Shown piece by piece: positions 53,697 through 60,587 of a stretch of DNA of 60,587 bases. Position 1 is the stretch's first letter; every line of letters begins with the position of its first letter. A program made the position numbers and the translations under genes. The notes beneath the pieces are model-generated. The model did not search any database. It saw only the letters and a program-made list of their open reading frames with translations, and was not told the origin of the DNA. The DNA is taken from contig CALVRR010000008.1 in assembly GCA_944358705.1 (NCBI GenBank), forward strand, positions 1-60,587. The letters run 5' to 3'. The DNA comes from an uncultured Bacilli bacterium (lineage in GTDB: Bacteria > Bacillota_I > Bacilli_A > RF39 > UBA660).

Positions 53697-54134
53697 GTGG
53701 CAAAAGAAGCAATAAAGAAGATTAAATTACAAATCCCAGCAGGAAAAGCTACTCCAGCTCCACCAGTTGGTACAGTATTAGGACCTGCAGGAATTAATTT
53801 ACAAGATTTTTGTACTAAGTATAATGATGCTACTAGAGATAAAATGGGTGATATTTTACCAGTTGAAATTTCAATCTATGATGATAGAAGTTTTGATTTT
53901 GTAATTAAAACTCCACCAGTTGCATTTTTACTTAAGAAATATGCAAAAATTAATAAAGGAGCAGTTAAAGGAGCTAACGAAGTTGTTGCTACATTAACTG
54001 TTGATCAATTAAGAGAAATTGCTGAAATCAAATTACCAGATTTAAATGCTTATGATGTAGAGTCTGCAATGAAGATTGTTGCTGGAACTGCTAGAAATAT
54101 GGGTATTTCTATTCCTGGTTATACAGATAAGTAA
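53697..54134 (+). CDS. rplK: Ribosomal protein uL11
   Basis: A 145-aa stalk-base protein. IKLQIPAGKATPAPPVGTVL and GINLQDFCTKYNDAT in the N-domain and the rRNA-binding C-domain with GTARNMGI are typical. It binds the GTPase-associated region of 23S rRNA. Start is GTG 53697, with AGGAGGTG at good spacing; the longer in-frame GTG three codons earlier overlaps that site. Confidence 0.96.
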   Translation: MAKEAIKKIKLQIPAGKATPAPPVGTVLGPAGINLQDFCTKYNDATRDKMGDILPVEISIYDDRSFDFVIKTPPVAFLLKKYAKINKGAVKGANEVVATLTVDQLREIAEIKLPDLNAYDVESAMKIVAGTARNMGISIPGYTDK

Positions 54135-54143
54135 TATTCTATG

Positions 54144-54195
54144 TAGGTTATACCTATGTGGAAGGTAAAAACCGCTATATACCACATAAGGAGGA
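54144..54195 (+). promoter_or_regulatory. Hairpin leader before rplA
   Basis: TATGTGG (54155-54161) and CCACATA (54182-54188) pair directly next to the rplA Shine-Dalgarno AAGGAGG; a smaller AGGT-ACCT hairpin precedes it. It could regulate rplA translation or be an L1 target. Structure is by eye. Confidence 0.45.
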
Positions 54196-54201
54196 ATAAA
54201 A

Positions 54202-54897
54202 ATGAAAAAAAGAAGTAAAAAGTATACAGAAGCTATGTCTAAATTAGAACGTGGTAAAGTATATTCTAAAGAAGAAGCTATTAAATTAGTTAAAGAAACT
54301 TCTACTAGTTCTTTTGATGGTACTGTTGAAGTAGCTATGAGATTAAATATCGATACTAAAAAAGCTGATCAACAATTAAGAGGTGCTATTGTACTTCCAA
54401 AAGGAACTGGTAAGAGTACAAAAGTATTAGTTATTGCTAGAGGAGAAAAAGCTACTCAAGCTAAGGAAGCTGGTGCTGACTATGTTGGAGATGTTGATAT
54501 GCTTGAAAAAATCGAAAAAGAAAATTGGTTCGATTTTGATACAATGATTGCTACTCCAGATATGATGCCACTTCTTGGTAAATTAGGTAGAGTTTTAGGT
54601 CCTAAAGGTTTAATGCCAAACCCTAAGACTGGAACTGTTACTTTAGATGTAGCTAAGGCAGTTAATGAAGTTAAAGCTGGTCGTGTTGAATATCGTGCTG
54701 ATAGCTTTGGTATTATTCACGGAGTTATTGGTAAGGTTTCATTCTCTGATGAAGATTTACTTGAAAATTTAAATGCTTTTGTAGCAGCTATTCTAAGAGT
54801 TAAACCAGCAACTGTAAAAGGTGATTATGTTAAGAGTATATCTATAGCTTCTACTATGGGACCTGGAATTAAGGTTGAAAATAATTTTGACAAGTAG
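54202..54897 (+). CDS. rplA: Ribosomal protein uL1
   Basis: A 231-aa protein of the L1 stalk, which also represses its own operon in many bacteria. Start [21 protein letters not shown], middle [19 protein letters not shown] and [11 protein letters not shown], and C-terminal [17 protein letters not shown]. Normal length. Its last codons overlap the promoter of the rplJ-rplL unit. Confidence 0.97.
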   Translation: MKKRSKKYTEAMSKLERGKVYSKEEAIKLVKETSTSSFDGTVEVAMRLNIDTKKADQQLRGAIVLPKGTGKSTKVLVIARGEKATQAKEAGADYVGDVDMLEKIEKENWFDFDTMIATPDMMPLLGKLGRVLGPKGLMPNPKTGTVTLDVAKAVNEVKAGRVEYRADSFGIIHGVIGKVSFSDEDLLENLNAFVAAILRVKPATVKGDYVKSISIASTMGPGIKVENNFDK

Positions 54898-54915
54898 AAG
54901 AATGTAGTGTATAAT
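54887..54915 (+). promoter_or_regulatory. Consensus sigma-A promoter of rplJ-rplL
   Basis: TTGACA (54887-54892), exactly 17 bp, TATAAT (54910-54915): a perfect consensus. It overlaps the rplA stop codon. Confidence 0.92.
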
Positions 54916-54921
54916 AAAGAC

Positions 54922-55023
54922 AATTTGTAGGTGCCATAGACAGTAGGTATAAAATTAAATCCTACCGAGGACTTAATCTTAAGTAAATAGAAGAAGGTTC
55001 TCGGTTATTCGAGAACCTTTTTT
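54922..55023 (+). promoter_or_regulatory. Ribosomal protein L10 leader with attenuator
   Basis: GGTGCCATAGACAGTAGGT, then GTAGG/CCTAC pairing, matches L10 leader RNAs of Firmicutes, which L10(L12)4 binds. A terminator AAGGTTCTCG/CGAGAACCTT (54994-55019) with a T tract follows. CCGAG at 54965-54969 could pair with CTCGG in its left arm as an antiterminator. Binding of L10 would promote termination. Confidence 0.85.
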
Positions 55024-55056
55024 ATGGCATCCCTAAATAATAAAGGAGGTGTTTTG

Positions 55057-55551
55057 ATGGCAAGTGAAGCAATCTTAAAGCAAAAACAAGCTGTTATTGA
55101 TGAAATTAAAGAACGTGTTCAAAATGCTAAAACTATCGTATTATTCGATTATCGTGGTATTACTGATAGTGAAGCAAAGGAATTACGTGTTAAGTTAAGA
55201 GAAACTAACTCAGATTATAAAGTATATAAAAATACTTTAATGGCTCGTGCTTTTAATGATTTAAATATTGATTTAAATGAATCATTAAATGGACCTAGTG
55301 CTTTTGCTTTTGGTGAAGATCAAATTGCACCAATCAAAGTATTGTCAGAGTTTGCTAAAAATCATCCAGCATTAGTATTAAAAGTAGGGATTGTAGATGG
55401 AGAAAAAGCAGATCAAGCTAAGTTAGCTGAATATGCTACAATACCATCAAGAGAAGGATTACTTACTATGCTTGCTGGTGGTATGATGGCTATCCCAAGA
55501 GATTTAGCTATCGCATTAGACTTATATAGTCAACAAAAAGAAGAAAATTAA
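55057..55551 (+). CDS. rplJ: Ribosomal protein uL10
   Basis: A 164-aa stalk protein that anchors L7/L12 dimers. KQAVIDEIKERVQNAKTIVL and YRGITDSEAKELRVKLRE are in the rRNA-binding domain, with the C-terminal helix for L12. Start ATG 55057 behind AAAGGAGGTG; an in-frame ATG 11 codons upstream is in the leader terminator region and is rejected. It is expressed with rplL under the L10 leader. Confidence 0.96.
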   Translation: MASEAILKQKQAVIDEIKERVQNAKTIVLFDYRGITDSEAKELRVKLRETNSDYKVYKNTLMARAFNDLNIDLNESLNGPSAFAFGEDQIAPIKVLSEFAKNHPALVLKVGIVDGEKADQAKLAEYATIPSREGLLTMLAGGMMAIPRDLAIALDLYSQQKEEN

Positions 55552-55586
55552 TTAAAAGGTAAAATATAAAATAAGGAGGAAATAAA

Positions 55587-55955
55587 ATGGCTAAATTAAC
55601 AAAAGAAGATTTTATCAGTAGTTTAAAAGAAATGAATTTATTAGAAATCAAAGAATTAGTAGATGCAATGAAAGAAGAGTTTGGTGTTGATCCATCTGCT
55701 GTAGCAGTTGCTGCACCTGCTGCTGGAGCTGGAGAAGATGCTGCTCCAAGTACAGTTACAGTATCTATCGCTGATGCTGGAGCTGCAAAAGTTGCTGTTA
55801 TCAAAGTTGTTAAAGAAATTACTGGTTTAGGATTAAAAGAATCTAAAGATATCGTTGATAACAACGGAGCAGTTAAAGAAAACATTTCTACTACTGAAGC
55901 TGATGAAATTAAAGCTAAGCTTGAAGAAGCTGGAGCTACTGTAGAAGTTAAGTAA
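55587..55955 (+). CDS. rplL: Ribosomal protein bL12 (L7/L12)
   Basis: A 122-aa acidic stalk protein. N-terminal dimer domain, an Ala/Gly-rich hinge ([14 protein letters not shown]), and the C-terminal factor-binding domain [20 protein letters not shown]. It recruits translation GTPases. A terminator overlaps its stop. Confidence 0.97.
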   Translation: MAKLTKEDFISSLKEMNLLEIKELVDAMKEEFGVDPSAVAVAAPAAGAGEDAAPSTVTVSIADAGAAKVAVIKVVKEITGLGLKESKDIVDNNGAVKENISTTEADEIKAKLEEAGATVEVK

Positions 55956-55972
55956 TTAACTTCTTTTTTTTT
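55944..55972 (+). terminator. rplL terminator overlapping its stop
   Basis: GAAGTTAA (55944-55951) and TTAACTTC (55956-55963), then nine T; the TAA is in the loop. Confidence 0.87.
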
Positions 55973-56019
55973 GCATTTTTATGATAAAATGATTTTGACA
56001 TTGATATAAAGGAGTAGTT

Positions 56020-56559
56020 ATGAAAGAGAAATTTGATGTTTTAAATGAATGGGGAGAATTTACTGGTGAAGTTGCTACTAGAGATGAATGTCATAAGAAA
56101 GGGTTATGGCATAGAGCTGTATATGCATTTATTGTTAATGATAAAAAGGAAATATTGTTGCAAAGACGAAGTTCTAATAAAAAACAGTGGCCTAATAAAT
56201 GGGATGTTACTATTGGTGGGCATGTTTTGATGGGAGAATTTGGTAGAGAAGCACTAATTAGAGAAACTAAAGAAGAGCTTGGTATTGATATTGATGATTG
56301 TGATATTAAATATCTAGTTGGTTCTACTTCTATAGATACTCATAAAGATATTGTTAATAAACATTTTAATGAATGTTATATTATTACTAAAGATATAGAT
56401 TTATCAAAAATTAAACTTCAAAAGGAAGAAGTTTCAGAAGTTCGCTTTTTTACTATAGAGGAAATTATGGAAATGGTGCACGATAATTATAAAAATATTA
56501 CAGAAAAGATTGGTCCATGGAATTTTTTAGAAAGAATTTTAAGAAATTATTATAAGTAA
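56020..56559 (+). CDS. Nudix hydrolase (YfcD/IDI-like)
   Basis: A 179-aa protein with the Nudix box GHVLMGEFGREALIRETKEE (GX5EX7REUXEEXGU satisfied, ending LGI). The N-terminal DVLNEWGEFTGEVATRDECH and GLWHRAVYAFIVND resemble the YfcD/isopentenyl-isomerase-like branch. Substrate unknown. It sits between rplL and the rpoB region, not part of the usual order, with its own ribosome site AAAGGAG. Confidence 0.9.
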   Translation: MKEKFDVLNEWGEFTGEVATRDECHKKGLWHRAVYAFIVNDKKEILLQRRSSNKKQWPNKWDVTIGGHVLMGEFGREALIRETKEELGIDIDDCDIKYLVGSTSIDTHKDIVNKHFNECYIITKDIDLSKIKLQKEEVSEVRFFTIEEIMEMVHDNYKNITEKIGPWNFLERILRNYYK

Positions 56560-56608
56560 ATAAGAAATTAAAATAAATTAGTAAAATTCTGTAGAAAAAT
56601 TAAAATAT

Positions 56609-56694
56609 TTGACAAATTAAAACGCTTCTTGTATTATATCTTTGCAAAAAGGAGAAAACTTCTAGAGATTCAAAGGATTTTCCTTCTTTTTTGT
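56609..56694 (+). promoter_or_regulatory. Promoter-attenuator module A (before the 62-aa gene)
   Basis: TTGACA (56609-56614), a 17-bp spacer and TATTAT (56632-56637). About 14 bp later comes GGAGAAAACTT (56651-56661), whose AAAA/G core pairs with TTTTCC (56678-56683), then CCTTCTTTTTT. The hairpin therefore lies at the very 5' end of the RNA. It shares promoter, spacing and the 11-mer with module B. Confidence 0.65.
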
Positions 56695-56708
56695 AAAGGA
56701 GAATATAT

Positions 56709-56897
56709 ATGGATAATAAAAATTTTGATCAAGAATTAAGTACTGCTCAGATGAATTTAAATATTCTTATGAACAGATATGTAGGAAGTTCTATACCAAC
56801 ACCTTCTGCTTTAGTAGAGGAAATTTTAGATGCTCAAGCAAGAGTTGATGTCATTTTAGAGAAAAGAGAAGCTTCACCAGTTGTTTTGAAAAAATAG
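56709..56897 (+). CDS. Unknown 62-aa helical protein
   Basis: Not recognised. A 62-aa soluble protein, largely helical (ELSTAQMNLNILMNRYV; ALVEEILDAQARVDVILEKR), starting at ATG 56709 behind AAAGGAGAAT. No signal peptide or cysteines. It stands behind attenuator module A and directly before module B, so it is probably a separate, regulated single-gene unit in the rplL-rpoB interval. Confidence 0.65.
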   Translation: MDNKNFDQELSTAQMNLNILMNRYVGSSIPTPSALVEEILDAQARVDVILEKREASPVVLKK

Positions 56898-56980
56898 TAA
56901 GCAAGCTAAAATGTAATTTTGCTTATAATTTATAAATAAGGATTTTAAAAGTAAAATTTTGTCAAAAAATAAAAAAATAT

Positions 56981-57064
56981 TTGACAAACATAAACAATTC
57001 GTGTATTATATGTTTCGAAAGGGAGAAAACTTATCGAATTTTTAAAGTTTTCTCCTTCTTTTTG
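56981..57064 (+). promoter_or_regulatory. Promoter-attenuator module B (before the rsmC-like gene)
   Basis: TTGACA (56981-56986), a 17-bp spacer and TATTAT (57004-57009). GGAGAAAACTT (57022-57032) pairs perfectly with AAGTTTTCTCC (57045-57055), followed by TTCTTTTT: a complete terminator about 5 nt into the RNA. TTCGA/TCGAA could form a competing helix. Near-copy of module A. Confidence 0.75.
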
Positions 57065-57081
57065 TTTCTAGAGGGGATAAG

Positions 57082-57669
57082 ATGGGGCATTATTTTACGA
57101 ATGAAAATTTACCTAGCGATATTCGAGAGAATATTTGTGTAGTGCTAGGAAAAAATTTTAAATTTTTAACTGATAATGGTGTTTTTTCAAAAGACGGTTT
57201 GGATTTTGGCAGTAGACTTCTTCTTGAATCAATCCCGCTTGAAGAGGTTGGAGGCAAAATTCTAGATATGGGATGTGGCTATGGAGTGTTCGGTATCGTA
57301 TTAGCTAAAATTCTTTTAGTAAAAGTAGATATGGTTGATGTTAATTTACGTGCTTTGCACTTGTCAAAAAGAAATGCTAAACTGAATGATGTTACGAATT
57401 TAGTATCTATTTTTGAAAGTAATTGTTATCAAAATATTTCTACAAAGTATTCTACGATTATTACCAATCCTCCAATTCGAGCTGGTAAAAAAATTGTTTA
57501 TGACATAGTGATGAATGCTCGTGACCATTTAGAAGATGGCGGTAATCTTTTTTTGGTTATAAGAAAAGAGCAAGGTGCTAAATCGCTAATTGTCGACTTG
57601 GAAAAAGTCTATACTGTTAAGGTATTGGAAAAAAAGAAAGGCTTTTTCATTATTCAATGCCATTTATAA
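57082..57669 (+). CDS. RsmC-like class I methyltransferase (YbxB)
   Basis: A 195-aa SAM-dependent methyltransferase. HYFTNENLPSDIRENI and VFSKDGLDFGSRLLLESI at the start, the SAM motif ILDMGCGYGVFGIVLAK, and the guanine-N2 motif NPPIRAGK are typical of YbxB/RsmC single-domain enzymes found between rplL and rpoB in Firmicutes. The target is probably 16S rRNA by analogy. It is controlled by attenuator module B. Confidence 0.9.
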   Translation: MGHYFTNENLPSDIRENICVVLGKNFKFLTDNGVFSKDGLDFGSRLLLESIPLEEVGGKILDMGCGYGVFGIVLAKILLVKVDMVDVNLRALHLSKRNAKLNDVTNLVSIFESNCYQNISTKYSTIITNPPIRAGKKIVYDIVMNARDHLEDGGNLFLVIRKEQGAKSLIVDLEKVYTVKVLEKKKGFFIIQCHL

Positions 57670-57698
57670 TTGACTTATTGTATTGGTTATGTTATTAA
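57670..57698 (+). promoter_or_regulatory. Probable rpoB promoter
   Basis: TTGACT (57670-57675), a 17-bp spacer and TATTAA (57693-57698), starting at the rsmC-like stop. Confidence 0.55.
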
Positions 57699-57762
57699 TA
57701 TAAATTGGCAATATAGTTTATTGGTATTTTCTTTAAAAATTTGTGTTAGGGGTGAATATTTA

Positions 57763-60587
57763 GTGGCATATAAAATTGTTAAATGCGGTGATTACCGAGA
57801 AAGAAGAAATTACTCACGTATTAGAAATACTTATGAATTAAAAGATTTATTAGAAATCCAAAAGAAATCTTATGAAAGATTTATTAATGTTGGTATTAAG
57901 GAAGTGTTTGAAGATTTATTTCCAGTAGAAAATTTCTCTGGAACTTTATCACTTGAATTTGGAGATTATCATTTTGATGAACCACGTTATTCTATTAAAG
58001 AAAGTAAGGATAGAGAAACTACTTATTCTGCACCATTACGAGTAGATGTTCGTCTTTTCAATCGTGAAACAGGAGAAGTAAAAGAACAAGAAATCTTCAT
58101 GGGTGACATGCCTATGATGACTGAGAGTGGAACTTTTGTTATCAATGGTGCTGAGCGTGTTATTGTATCACAATTGGTTCGTTCTCCTAGTGTTTATTTT
58201 AATCGCGAGGTAGATAAGAATGGTCGTGAATTGATTACTTCTCAAATTATTCCAACTCGTGGAACTTGGCTTGAATTTGAAGTAGATGCAAGGGATGTAT
58301 TATATGTTCGAATTGATCGTACTAGAAAAGTAACTTTAACAACTTTACTTCGTGCTTTTGGCCTTTCTAGTGATGATGAAATTTTTGCTATGTTTGGGGA
58401 AGATGATTACTTAAAAAATACAATTGCTAAAGATTCTACGAAAAATACAGATGAAGCTTTAATAGAAATTTACGAGAAATTAAGACCAGGGGAACCTGCT
58501 ACACTTGATTCTTCTAAGAATCAGATTATTACTAGATTCTTTGATGAGTTTCGTTATGATTTAGCTAAGGTTGGTCGTTATAAATTCAATCGTAAACTTA
58601 ATGTTGTTGATCGTTTATTAAATCAAACGTTAGCTGAAGATATTTGTGATAAAGATGGTGTTGTTGTATTTGAAAAAGGTACTCAAATTACTAAAGCAAA
58701 TCTTGATCAATTAAAAGAAGTTCTTTCTCAAGGTTTTGGTATGAAAGAGGTTACTATTAACGATGAGTTAGATACTTATAATAAAATTCAAATTGTTAAA
58801 ATTGTAGATCCTAGTGATAAGAAGAAAAAGCTTATTGTTATTGGTAATGATCAAAGTATTGATATTAAGAGATTAACTATTTCTGATGTTTATGCTTCTG
58901 TATCATATTATTTAAATTTATTACATGGTGTTGGTAACTATGATGAAATCGATCATTTAGGAAATAGACGTATTCGTCAAGTTGGAGAACTTTTACAAAA
59001 TCAATTTAGAATTGGTGTTTCTCGTATGGAAAGAGTTATTCGTGAACGTATGACTACGCAAGAAATGGAAGAAGTTACTCCTAAGACATTAATTAATATT
59101 CGTCCGGTTACTGCTGCTATGAAAGAGTTCTTTGGAAGTTCTCAATTATCTCAATTCATGGATCAAACTAACCCTATTGCAGAACTTACTAACAAACGTC
59201 GTTTATCTGCTTTGGGACCTGGTGGTCTTTCTCGTGACCGTGCTGGAGTAGAAGTACGTGACGTTAACGCTTCTCACTATGGTCGTATTTGTCCAATTGA
59301 ATCTCCTGAAGGACCAAATATCGGACTTATTACATCACTTGCAAGTTATGCAAAAATTGATGAGTATGGATTTATTATGACTCCATATCGTAAAGTTGTT
59401 GATAAACAAATTACGGATGAAGTAGTATATTTGACGGCGGATGAGGAGTTAGACTTTATTATTTCTCAATCTACTGTTGGTACGAATGAAGATAATGTAA
59501 TTATCGATGATATGGTTAATGCACGTTTCCGTGGTGAAAATATTTTGGCAAAACCAGAACAAGTAGATTATATCGATGTAAGTCCACAACAAGTTGTTTC
59601 TGTTACAACAAGTTGTATTCCATTCTTGGAACATGATGATGCTACTCGTGCATTGATGGGTGCTAACATGCAACGTCAGGCAATGCCTTTAATTAAAACA
59701 GAAGCTCCGCTTGTTGGTACTGGTGTTGAATTTATTGCAGCTAAAGATTCTGGTGTTGAAGTTATTTGTAAGGCTGATGGGATTGTTGAGTATGTTGATG
59801 CTAGAAAGATTGTTGTTAAAACTAAAAATGGAAAAGATACTTATCGTTTAGCTAACTTCGAACTTGCAAACTCTAGTATTTGTTCTCATCAAAGACCAAT
59901 TGTTCATGTTGGTGATAAGGTTAAAGCTGGTGTTACTATCTTGGCTGATGGTAATTCTACCGATAAGGGAGAACTTGCTTTAGGTAAGAATATGACTGTT
60001 GCTTTCATGACATTTAATGGTTATAACTATGAGGATGCTGTAATATTAAATGAGAATCTAGTAAAAGATGACAAATATACTTCTCTTCATCTTGAAGATT
60101 ATGAAATGCAATGTCGTGAAACTAAATTAGGACCAGAAGAAATTACTCGTGATATTCCTAATGTTAGTGAAGAGGCTCGTCGTAATCTAGATGAAAATGG
60201 TATTATTACTATTGGTACAGAAGTAAAAGAAGGAGATATCTTAGTTGGTAAGGTTACTCCTAAGGGTATGGCTGAACTTACTTCTGAAGAAAAATTATTA
60301 CATGCAATATTCGGAGAAAAAACTCGTGAAGTTCGTGATACATCACTTCGTGTTCCACATGGTGGAGATGGTGTTGTTCATGATATTAAGATTTATTCTC
60401 GTAAGGATAACGATGAATTACCAGCTGGTGTTAGTAAAGTAATTCGTGTATACATTATTCAAAAACGTAAGATTCAAGTTGGAGATAAGATGTCTGGACG
60501 TCATGGTAATAAGGGTGTTATTTCACTTATCTTACCTCAAGAAGATATGCCATATATGCCAGATGGTACTCCAGTTGATATTATGTT
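57763..60587 (+). CDS. rpoB: RNA polymerase beta subunit (3' end beyond the window)
   Basis: A partial gene: 941 codons plus two bases are present and the frame is open to the window edge. Start is GTG 57763 behind GGGGTGAAT; the protein opens [20 protein letters not shown]. The rifampicin pocket reads [20 protein letters not shown] with Asn at the E. coli His526 position (codon 59191-59193). It ends in [10 protein letters not shown], a conserved region close to the active-site part. Nothing suggests a break other than the window end. Confidence 0.97.
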   Translation, partial: MAYKIVKCGDYRERRNYSRIRNTYELKDLLEIQKKSYERFINVGIKEVFEDLFPVENFSGTLSLEFGDYHFDEPRYSIKESKDRETTYSAPLRVDVRLFNRETGEVKEQEIFMGDMPMMTESGTFVINGAERVIVSQLVRSPSVYFNREVDKNGRELITSQIIPTRGTWLEFEVDARDVLYVRIDRTRKVTLTTLLRAFGLSSDDEIFAMFGEDDYLKNTIAKDSTKNTDEALIEIYEKLRPGEPATLDSSKNQIITRFFDEFRYDLAKVGRYKFNRKLNVVDRLLNQTLAEDICDKDGVVVFEKGTQITKANLDQLKEVLSQGFGMKEVTINDELDTYNKIQIVKIVDPSDKKKKLIVIGNDQSIDIKRLTISDVYASVSYYLNLLHGVGNYDEIDHLGNRRIRQVGELLQNQFRIGVSRMERVIRERMTTQEMEEVTPKTLINIRPVTAAMKEFFGSSQLSQFMDQTNPIAELTNKRRLSALGPGGLSRDRAGVEVRDVNASHYGRICPIESPEGPNIGLITSLASYAKIDEYGFIMTPYRKVVDKQITDEVVYLTADEELDFIISQSTVGTNEDNVIIDDMVNARFRGENILAKPEQVDYIDVSPQQVVSVTTSCIPFLEHDDATRALMGANMQRQAMPLIKTEAPLVGTGVEFIAAKDSGVEVICKADGIVEYVDARKIVVKTKNGKDTYRLANFELANSSICSHQRPIVHVGDKVKAGVTILADGNSTDKGELALGKNMTVAFMTFNGYNYEDAVILNENLVKDDKYTSLHLEDYEMQCRETKLGPEEITRDIPNVSEEARRNLDENGIITIGTEVKEGDILVGKVTPKGMAELTSEEKLLHAIFGEKTREVRDTSLRVPHGGDGVVHDIKIYSRKDNDELPAGVSKVIRVYIIQKRKIQVGDKMSGRHGNKGVISLILPQEDMPYMPDGTPVDIM

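Noticed and set aside
1..60587. UGA read as Trp (Mollicutes code 4)
   Set aside because: Genes end at TGA, for example paralog 3 at 33314-33316, and Trp is TGG throughout, so the standard code holds.
1..60587. CRISPR arrays, insertion sequences, prophage, tRNA or rRNA genes
   Set aside because: No regularly spaced repeats, transposase or integrase genes, or tRNA/rRNA-like sequence seen on either strand by reading.

Overview
The window is chromosomal DNA of a very AT-rich member of the Bacillota. It uses the standard bacterial code: TGA is a real stop and Trp is TGG. Gene order follows the Bacillus subtilis oriC-to-rpoB segment closely, but the genome is trimmed. Erysipelotrichia- or Mollicutes-related gut Bacilli are the best guess, for three reasons: low GC, loss of several usual neighbours (rnmV, hpt, ctsR-mcsA-mcsB, fin, rpmG), and Asn at the RpoB position equal to E. 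coli His526. Retention of spoVT, spoVG, yabG, yabP, yabQ, a bofA-like gene, ricT and a sigH-like gene argues for a spore former or a recent descendant of one. The placement is inference.

Left end (1-6190, minus strand): two tandem paralogous membrane proteins with an HEFIH zinc-peptidase motif, then jag, yidC, rnpA and rpmH. They read away from a replication origin made of DnaA boxes around an 18-bp perfect inverted repeat. Plus strand from 6188: dnaA, a second DnaA-box/AT-rich element, dnaN, a convergent frameshifted P-loop kinase gene, comK, an 8-codon leader coupled to recF, then gyrB and gyrA. A 0.8-kb non-coding stretch after gyrA holds four parS (ParB) sites, one Noc-type site and the small SRP RNA gene.

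16.5-30.3 kb: tadA, dnaX, ybaB, recR, a bofA-like gene, holB, ricT, trmN6, rsmI, a second Noc-type site, pth, mfd, an unknown gene, spoVT and a T-box-controlled metG. 30.4-36.9 kb: a small membrane protein, tatD, three TasA/camelysin-like secreted paralogs with a SipW-type signal peptidase that carries an EF-hand-like loop, then rsmA, yabG, veg, spoVG, yabP and yabQ. 37.0-51.6 kb: divIC, tilS, ftsH (with an extra C-terminal Rho_N/SAP-like segment), an unknown gene, dus, an RDD protein, lysS, an ion-transporter-superfamily carrier, a clpC-like gene, cysS, mrnC, rlmB and a sigH-like gene.

51.7-60.6 kb: a tail-anchored unknown protein, secE, nusG, rplK, rplA, an L10 leader, rplJ, rplL, a Nudix hydrolase, a 62-aa unknown gene and an rsmC-like methyltransferase. 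The last two each sit behind a near-copy of the same promoter-plus-attenuator module. The window closes in a truncated rpoB. Most genes form tightly packed plus-strand operons divided by intrinsic terminators, many of which overlap the stop codon.
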